A DNA stretch of 64,000 bases from NCBI GenBank assembly GCA_028023455.1, contig JAQFVV010006238.1:7204572-7268571 (forward strand), in the 5' to 3' direction. Origin of the DNA: Epiperipatus broadwayi. Taxonomy: Eukaryota > Onychophora > Udeonychophora > Euonychophora > Peripatidae. This document shows positions 58,850 through 64,000 of this stretch, piece by piece. Numbering within the stretch: position 1 is the stretch's first letter; every line of letters begins with the position of its first letter. The notes under the pieces are model-generated. The model did not search any database and was not told the DNA's origin. It worked only from the letters and a program-made list of their open reading frames with translations. A program made the position numbers and the translations under genes.

Positions 58850-59340
58850 TACTTATTCATCATTATCATCAACCATTATCAATTCACTGCAGGATGAAGG
58901 TCTCTCCAAGTTCAACCCATCTTCTCCGATCTCTAGCATCACTTCTCCGCATCACCCTTTCACAGTGTTTTTATTTTGTCCATTCATTTCACATATGGTC
59001 TTTTTCTGGGTCTTTTACAATCTCTTGAAATCCAGTTTAAGATTTCAATTATCCATCTATTATCATCTCTTCTAGCAATATGTCCAGCCCAACTCCAGGC
59101 TTTTAATTTTTTCAATGAAGTCAGTAACACCTGTTTGTTCTCTTACCCATATATTGCATTTTCAATTTCTTCTTGCTACTCCCAACATGCATCTTTTCAT
59201 ACTTCTTTGAATAGTCTGAAGTCTCTGTATTGCTCTTTTATTAAGTGTCCAAGTCTCAGATCCATAAGTAAGAACTGGTAAAACCCATTTATAAAAAGCC
59301 TTCCTTTTCAAACACATAGGCATATTTTCTTTTAGTATTA
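58850..59340 (-). pseudogene. RTE-type LINE tail, minus strand
   Basis: Reads in reverse as the 47.9 kb copy: GGATGAAGGTCTCTCCAAGT, TGGTCTTTTTCTGGGTCTTT, CAATTATCCATCTATTATCA, AGCAATATGTCCAGCCCAAC, CTTGCTACTCCCAACATGCA, GTCCAAGTCTCAGATCC. The 101-codon plus-strand ORF is an antisense shadow. It ends at an AT tract. Confidence 0.85.
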
Positions 59341-59343
59341 AAT

Positions 59344-59374
59344 TATATATATATATATATATATATAATTTATA

Positions 59375-59421
<47 letters not shown>
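59344..59421. repeat. (AT)n microsatellites
   Basis: Two AT tracts separated by AATTTATATACT, adjoining the 5' end of the minus-strand RTE piece. Confidence 0.9.
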
Positions 59422-59422
<1 letters not shown>

Positions 59423-59424
59423 TT

Positions 59425-59910
59425 GTTTAAAAGTTAAAGATAAAGTAATGTTTGTTAGTTATATTGTCCTTTTCAGTTGCTAAGAATGATCAATAAATCG
59501 GAGTGGATATTTATCTTCATAATAAGGATATATCATATATTTGACAGAATTATTTATCTAATTTTTGGTACACATGAGCTTTTCAGTAAAACCAAAATGG
59601 TAGCCCATATTTTTGATAAATCTACAGTTCCAGAGCCTTCCATAAAATGTTTGCAAAAAAAATGCCTGCCAGAAAATGTATGTTAATATTTATACTTTAT
59701 TTTTTTATTATTGCTATTTTAAAAAAAGAAATCATTGTGGAAAAATTAATAACAATATTTAGTTTAATTTCTTTCTGTTTTTTAATTAATTTATTAACAG
59801 AAACATGAAAATGTATATAAATACAATATTTACACTTTATTAATGTTGGCACATGTAATTACAAACCATTACCATTAACACACACTTGCAGACAAGCATG
59901 ATCCCATATC
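59425..59910. other. No recognisable gene
   Basis: A 69-codon ORF (59477-59686) has a hydrophobic N-terminal half and a cysteine-containing end (KCLQKKCLPENVC). It has no recognisable domain; possibly spurious. Confidence 0.3.
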
Positions 59911-59914
59911 TTTG

Positions 59915-60100
59915 GAAATATTCCTAGAGATTGTAAAAGACCCAGAAAGAGACCACATGTGAGGTGGGTGGATGAAATAATAAAGTATGCAGGGGTGATG
60001 TAAAGAAGAGAAGCTAAAGATCAGAAAAGATGGTTTGAACTTGTAGAGACCTTCATCCTACAGTGGAATGATAATGGTTGATTATGATGATGATTATGTT
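59915..60100 (+). pseudogene. RTE-type LINE tail, short
   Basis: The DNA GAGATTGTAAAAGACCCAGA, GACCACATGTGAGGTGGGTG and GACCTTCATCCTACAGTGGA matches the last 180 bp of the 47.9 kb copy and ends in a GATTATGATGATGATTATG simple tail. Confidence 0.8.
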
Positions 60101-60392
60101 TTGTGATAGGAAGGACTCATATTTTTATTATTATGACAATTTCCAAAAATGCTGTGACTAAAGAAACATGCTGAATAGAACCAAAATACTACTATGCTAA
60201 GAAGGGCATGTCACTTCTGACATTATAATATAAGTTTAAAAAAAAGCTTCTTAATGAAATTTATCAGAATTTACTCCTTTTTTAAGTTTGTCAATAGATT
60301 TATTAATTTTGTTTTAAATTAACAATTAACACATCTTCGGTAGATTATAGACCCTTGAAACTGTACATTTATCAAAAATGTGGGGTAAATAT

Positions 60393-60513
60393 GGGGTGCC
60401 AGTCTTGCATTGGTGGTTGAGAGGTCAGCGCGACTGCCTTGCACTAGCAGTTGCCCGGGTTGCGGGTTCGCGTCTCGGCCGATGCTATGACACTTAAAAA
60501 AAAAGGGGTACCA
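60393..60513 (+). mobile_element. tRNA-Gly-derived SINE with 9-bp TSD, best preserved
   Basis: GGGGTGCCA (60393-60401) and GGGGTACCA (60505-60513) flank the insertion. Between them: TTGCATTGGTGGTTGAGAGG, TCAGCGCGACTGCCTTGCAC, CGGGTTGCGGGTTCGCGTCT, CGGCCGATGCTATGACACTT and A9. The A box TGGTTGAGAGG and the B-box core GGTTCG are intact. The 113-codon minus-strand ORF that crosses it is spurious. Confidence 0.9.
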
Positions 60514-60609
60514 TCTTTGTTTACAGGAAAACTTACACAAGTACCCAACTTTTTTTATTTTATCTAACTGAAACACACAGGCTTCTGATATACCTGTGTC
60601 TATATATGT

Positions 60610-60845
60610 AATATATAGGGTATATGAGCTCAGACTTTCATACGACCCATCACTCTCCACACTATCTCATAACACTGACACACTTGAACATATCTATGCC
60701 AAAAAAAAATAAACAATCACCAATATACCGATTTCATGCTAAACCAGCAATCATCAGTTGGTCCAGATTACCATCTTCACACATATATGCCATAAGTGCT
60801 CAGATATATATTAAGATAGCCAATCCTCATACTTTATCTAAGAAT
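60610..60845 (+). mobile_element. Family A arm, single unit
   Basis: GAGCTCAGACTTTCATACGA, CACCAATATACCGATTTCAT, CAGCAATCATCAGTTGGTCC, TATATTAAGATAGCCAATCC and TCATACTTTATC follow the family A order. The ORF at 60624 is a repeat translation. Confidence 0.65.
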
Positions 60846-60849
60846 TATT

Positions 60850-61625
60850 AAAAACCATTTATTGAGTAATATTATCTGGCTGCACTTAATTAGCTGTAAA
60901 CTAATTCCCAGAAAAAATACACAAATTGTGTGGGGATTGTCATTTCCAAAAATTCAAAATAATGAATATAAAAAAATAATATATTATTCACTAATTTCTT
61001 TAAAAGTTGTGCTTATACATCATAAGAAATTGAACAATAGTATTATATGTATTAGATAAAATAATGTAATATTATACCTCCACTATACACAAACAATAAA
61101 AAGTAAACATGCAATTTCACCGAAAGTCACATGATGTTGAAACACACGTGTAAATAGGACGAGAATAAAAATGAAATTAAAAGATAATTAGAAGAGCATA
61201 AAAATTCCATTAAGTAATAATTGAATGGTGTTATTCAGGAATCCATAAACTTTAAGTTTCAAAGTCGCCACCCTACAACTTCGCACTAGATCACACGAGG
61301 AAATGTTCAGTTCGAGCGATTAAACTAATTTTTTACTTTATTTTAATCAGCTAAGAATTTATTAACGATTCTTTTGCTCTTCAATCCATCCTACTACCAA
61401 TATGTTACAATAACTAGTAGGTAACTATTACTATTCTGAAATGACATTTTTACATCTCAATAAAAAGTTTAATGAAACAAAGCTATAAACAAACACAAAA
61501 CAACATTCGTATTTTAGCTAAGTTGCGTTAAATACATTAAACGTTTTCTCCATTAGTTAGTAGCTAACATTCAATCAGTATTTTGAAAACAAAGATTTTT
61601 CTTTTTTTGGTCTGTAATCAAATGT

Positions 61626-61659
<34 letters not shown>

Positions 61660-62270
61660 CTTTTTAGCTTTAATATAATTGAAAACCTATGTCTTTTAAG
61701 ATTAAAATTTAACCTAAAAAGGTTTATTAAGTAAATTTATTTAACAAGAAAGAAAAGTAAATACTGGCCTTACCCATCAGGAAGCCGATGACTTAAATTA
61801 AAAGAAAAAAAAAGTTTTAGAAAGCTTAATTATATCTAAAATTTAAGTACTCTACTTTAGACAATTGACAACAAAAACATTTTCAAACTTTCTAAATAGA
61901 ATGATATATGTGTGTGTATTAATTTTATTTATCATTGCAATCATTTACAAATAGAGGAAATTAAAGAAGACCTTTCTAAAGATTCAGGACTCATGTTGTT
62001 CTTATTTGCTTTGTCATCCTCTAACTTGTGCGGTTAGAGTCAAACACAAAACATAAAGCATATAGTTCATCTCCATTCAATGCATGCATATATGGCAAAA
62101 TTAAAAAAAAATATAACAATGTTCTAGAGAATCTTAATGATTTTTATTAGACATTCATTAGAGATTATCCACTTCAAAAATATTTCTTTAGTATAATTTC
62201 CACTACGCTACTCTCACGTAAGATAGAAGCTGGTTTCTGTCTGTTTTTAAGACCTTGTGAAAGGACGTAA
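60850..62270. other. No recognisable gene
   Basis: A+T-rich. It contains T22 followed directly by A14 at 61625-61660 and GCCACCCTACAACTTCGCAC near 61270, weakly similar to 46.57 kb. No coding signal. Confidence 0.4.
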
Positions 62271-62274
62271 TCAT

Positions 62275-62400
62275 AAACATATGACCAAGGGCATATAAAG
62301 AAGATATATGAGCCCCCAAAATACACATTCATGTTGAACCAGCACTCATCCGTTGGCCCAGACCACCTTGTCTTACATCTATCTTTATCATTGCTTAGTG
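62275..62400 (+). mobile_element. Family A fragment
   Basis: AACATATGACCAAGGGCATA, AATACACATTCATGTTGAAC and CAGCACTCATCCGTTGGCCC match the middle of the family A arm; the mirrored half may be that at 62.94-63.12 kb. The minus ORF at 62174 is not a gene. Confidence 0.5.
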
Positions 62401-62489
62401 TATATAGATTATCCATTTAATAAAAATATTTCTGTAGTATAATAACAGGACAAAAATATTATTCATTAAGTGGATAATTTCTAGTCCAA

Positions 62490-62920
62490 TAAATGACTAA
62501 TAAACATTATTATTATACTTCTGTTAATTAGTCTGTATCAAAGTTGTGAGAGCACTAAGTTTGGCACTTATCAATTAAACTATAGTAATTCTCTCTCTCT
62601 ATATATATATAATACATTGGCCATTTAAAAGTATTGCATTAAGTAATATTATAGATGACTATTTATTAGTCTACATTATAGTGACATGTTTATTCATGTT
62701 TAAAGAGGTTTATTTAAACTTCATTGTAACAATATTTCATACTCTGTAGTCAAGTTGCAATCTTTAAGTGTCCATATATATTCAATGGACCATTGGTAGG
62801 AATGGATTTCTATTCTTGCTATTAAAAAGGTGAGAAGGTTGCCTTGACAGCAGTGAGAAATATTGATTACTATATTTACTGTGAATGTTTAGGTGGTGAC
62901 TGGTTGAAATCTAATTATTT
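62490..62920 (+). repeat. Dispersed repeats C and E, same orientation
   Basis: C: TATCAAAGTTGTGAGAGCAC, GTTTGGCACTTATCAATT (about 62530). E: AAGGTGAGAAGGTTGCCTTG, ACAGCAGTGAGAAATATTG (about 62828). Both lie in the same order and orientation as in the 43.9-44.15 kb locus, with more sequence between. Confidence 0.45.
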
Positions 62921-62939
62921 ATTTATATATATATAGTGA

Positions 62940-63130
62940 AGAAGATATGTGTAAGAGATTGTGATCTGGGCTACCTGAATAGTGCTGTTTCAGCATGAAA
63001 TGTGTATCTTGGGAATCATACATTTTTTTCACATCTTGGGTCATATGTTTATGATTATATTCCTTCACAGGGTTTCAAAAGCATATAGAAACCATATGCA
63101 ACCTTGCATGAGAGGGATGTAATGGAAATC
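62940..63130 (-). mobile_element. Family A fragment, reverse
   Basis: GATTGTGATCTGGGCTACCT, GTGCTGTTTCAGCATGAAAT and CATTTTTTTCACATCTTGGG are reverse family A blocks. Confidence 0.5.
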
Positions 63131-63489
63131 ACACTACAGAAATATTTTTTCTTAGAGAAACTATTTTTATTTGTTAGTGGGTATCTGAAGAAGATGGTTG
63201 GATATCTTAATAACAAAAACATTGTTCAAGTATAAAGGAACATTGAGATTTTTTGGAATTGCTCCAAATTGTTTTAAATATTTCTGAAAAGTAAAATATC
63301 TACAAAATCCATATGTTAAAGGAATAGCTTTTTTTTACAGTGTTTTTCATTTGAAAAAATACATATACAATAATAAAGTTTTAATTTATTACAAAATTAT
63401 ACAATATTTGGTAAATTGATGATAGAAATAAAAATATTGACTTGTAATATGGTGGATAAAGTCGATGATCACAATAATAAATATGTTAT

Positions 63490-63725
63490 TAAAACATCAC
63501 ATGACCACTATTTGTTACCCTTGCACAAACTATTAAAATATTAGCAACACTCTCTATACAGCAGTGCCTCTCAGCATAAACTATAGTAATTAATAGCTAC
63601 CAGAAGATTTGTGCATTTAAATCCTTATCTAGTGCTATTCATCCAATATCCCCAAACTAGATTCTAGCTTAAAGCTGTCATCAATGAGAACCCTTTAATC
63701 TAAAATACCCCTAGATCTATATATA
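63490..63725. mobile_element. Family B arm, near the window end
   Basis: TTAAAACATCACATGACCAC, TAGCAACACTCTCTATACAG, CTATAGTAATTAATAGCTAC, CATCCAATATCCCCAAACTA and CATCAATGAGAACCC follow the leader-first order. The mirrored arm is not present before 64 kb. Confidence 0.65.
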
Positions 63726-64000
63726 GCATACACTGGTTGACAATTTTCTATGGAGTTACTACTATTGTAATAATAAACATGTCTGTGGACAGTTTATAAA
63801 CAATCCGATAGTAAATCATTTTGCAGAAAATCTACTTATATTATCACCAAAAATTGATGCAGTTTAATGTTGATAAATAAGATGTGAAAAAGTCAAATAT
63901 TACTAACATTATTAATAAAATATTCTTATATATGTTGCTTATAATTACTTCTTTTATATACACTTCAATGCAAACAAATTTTAAAAAACTTTTTTTATTT

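Noticed and set aside
58976-59281. 101-codon plus-strand ORF
   Set aside because: Antisense shadow of a minus-strand RTE tail.
60402-60504. Functional tRNA gene
   Set aside because: Acceptor stem does not pair, anticodon arm is altered, and the copy ends in the SINE tail and poly(A).
60319-60660. 113-codon minus-strand ORF
   Set aside because: Runs through a SINE and a family A terminus; no domain.
61625-61660. T22A14 as a terminator or retroposon tail
   Set aside because: No retroposon body or TSD adjoins it; it may be simple slippage or an assembly artefact.

Overview
This window looks like intergenic or intronic DNA from a very A+T-rich animal (metazoan) genome. By eye it is roughly three quarters A+T, with long (AT)n tracts. 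I found no intact host gene, no intact RNA gene, no CRISPR array and no bacterial-style operon. The animal assignment is an inference. It rests on the mix of non-LTR retrotransposons of the RTE and L1/Tx1 types, a Penelope-like GIY-YIG fragment, mariner and hAT-like DNA elements, and a tRNA-Gly-derived SINE. I cannot name the species or phylum. Open reading frames in the window are either pieces of decayed transposons or chance ORFs.

Layout. 0-3.5 kb: a 55-bp-arm inverted repeat, copies of a fold-back family (called family A here) and an RTE 3' end. 3.68-3.80 kb: a SINE with a 12-bp target-site duplication (TSD). 5-12.1 kb: more family A, the first copy of a second fold-back family (family B), a perfect 59-bp-arm hairpin and another long hairpin. 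13.4-14.6 kb: a 1.1-kb poly(A)-tailed retroposon with an 11-bp TSD. 16.6-17.0 kb: a degenerate tandem repeat. 20.3-23.9 kb: a Tx1-like LINE with a full-length but broken ORF2, inserted in a family A copy. 27.8-28.8 kb: a mariner-like transposase relic interrupted by a hAT-like MITE. 29.3 kb: a tRNA-Gly 5' half retroposed with a 16-bp TSD. 30.8-32.0 kb: two eroded RTE tails. 32.4-43.9 kb: family A and B elements, a Penelope-like C-terminus and AT-cored inverted repeats. 43.9-44.7 kb: two SINEs. 45.2-47.3 kb: two members of a third fold-back family (family D) with a second mariner N-terminus between them. 47.4-48.3 kb: two LINE tails. 51.0 kb: a further LINE tail. 51.67-52.49 kb: a short Tx1 insertion with an inverted 5' end and a 13-bp TSD. 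55.4-60.1 kb: a cluster of RTE pieces, one with most of the reverse transcriptase. 58.2 and 60.4 kb: two more SINEs.

The strongest candidate for something undescribed is family B. Its copies run from about 53 to 870 bp. Its two ends differ from each other: one reads like TAARCCAMTAAACATCACAT and the other like GAGTTTTGCCTGTTTTA. At least five copies are flanked by 10-16-bp direct repeats. One copy sits inside a family A element whose uninterrupted relatives in this window show the pre-insertion site, which confirms the duplication. Long, variable-length duplications suggest insertion by LINE-type target-primed reverse transcription rather than by a cut-and-paste transposase, although most of the element is a giant hairpin.

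Long segments not listed as features were read and show only A+T-rich sequence without recognisable coding or structured content; the main ones are listed as 'no recognisable feature'.
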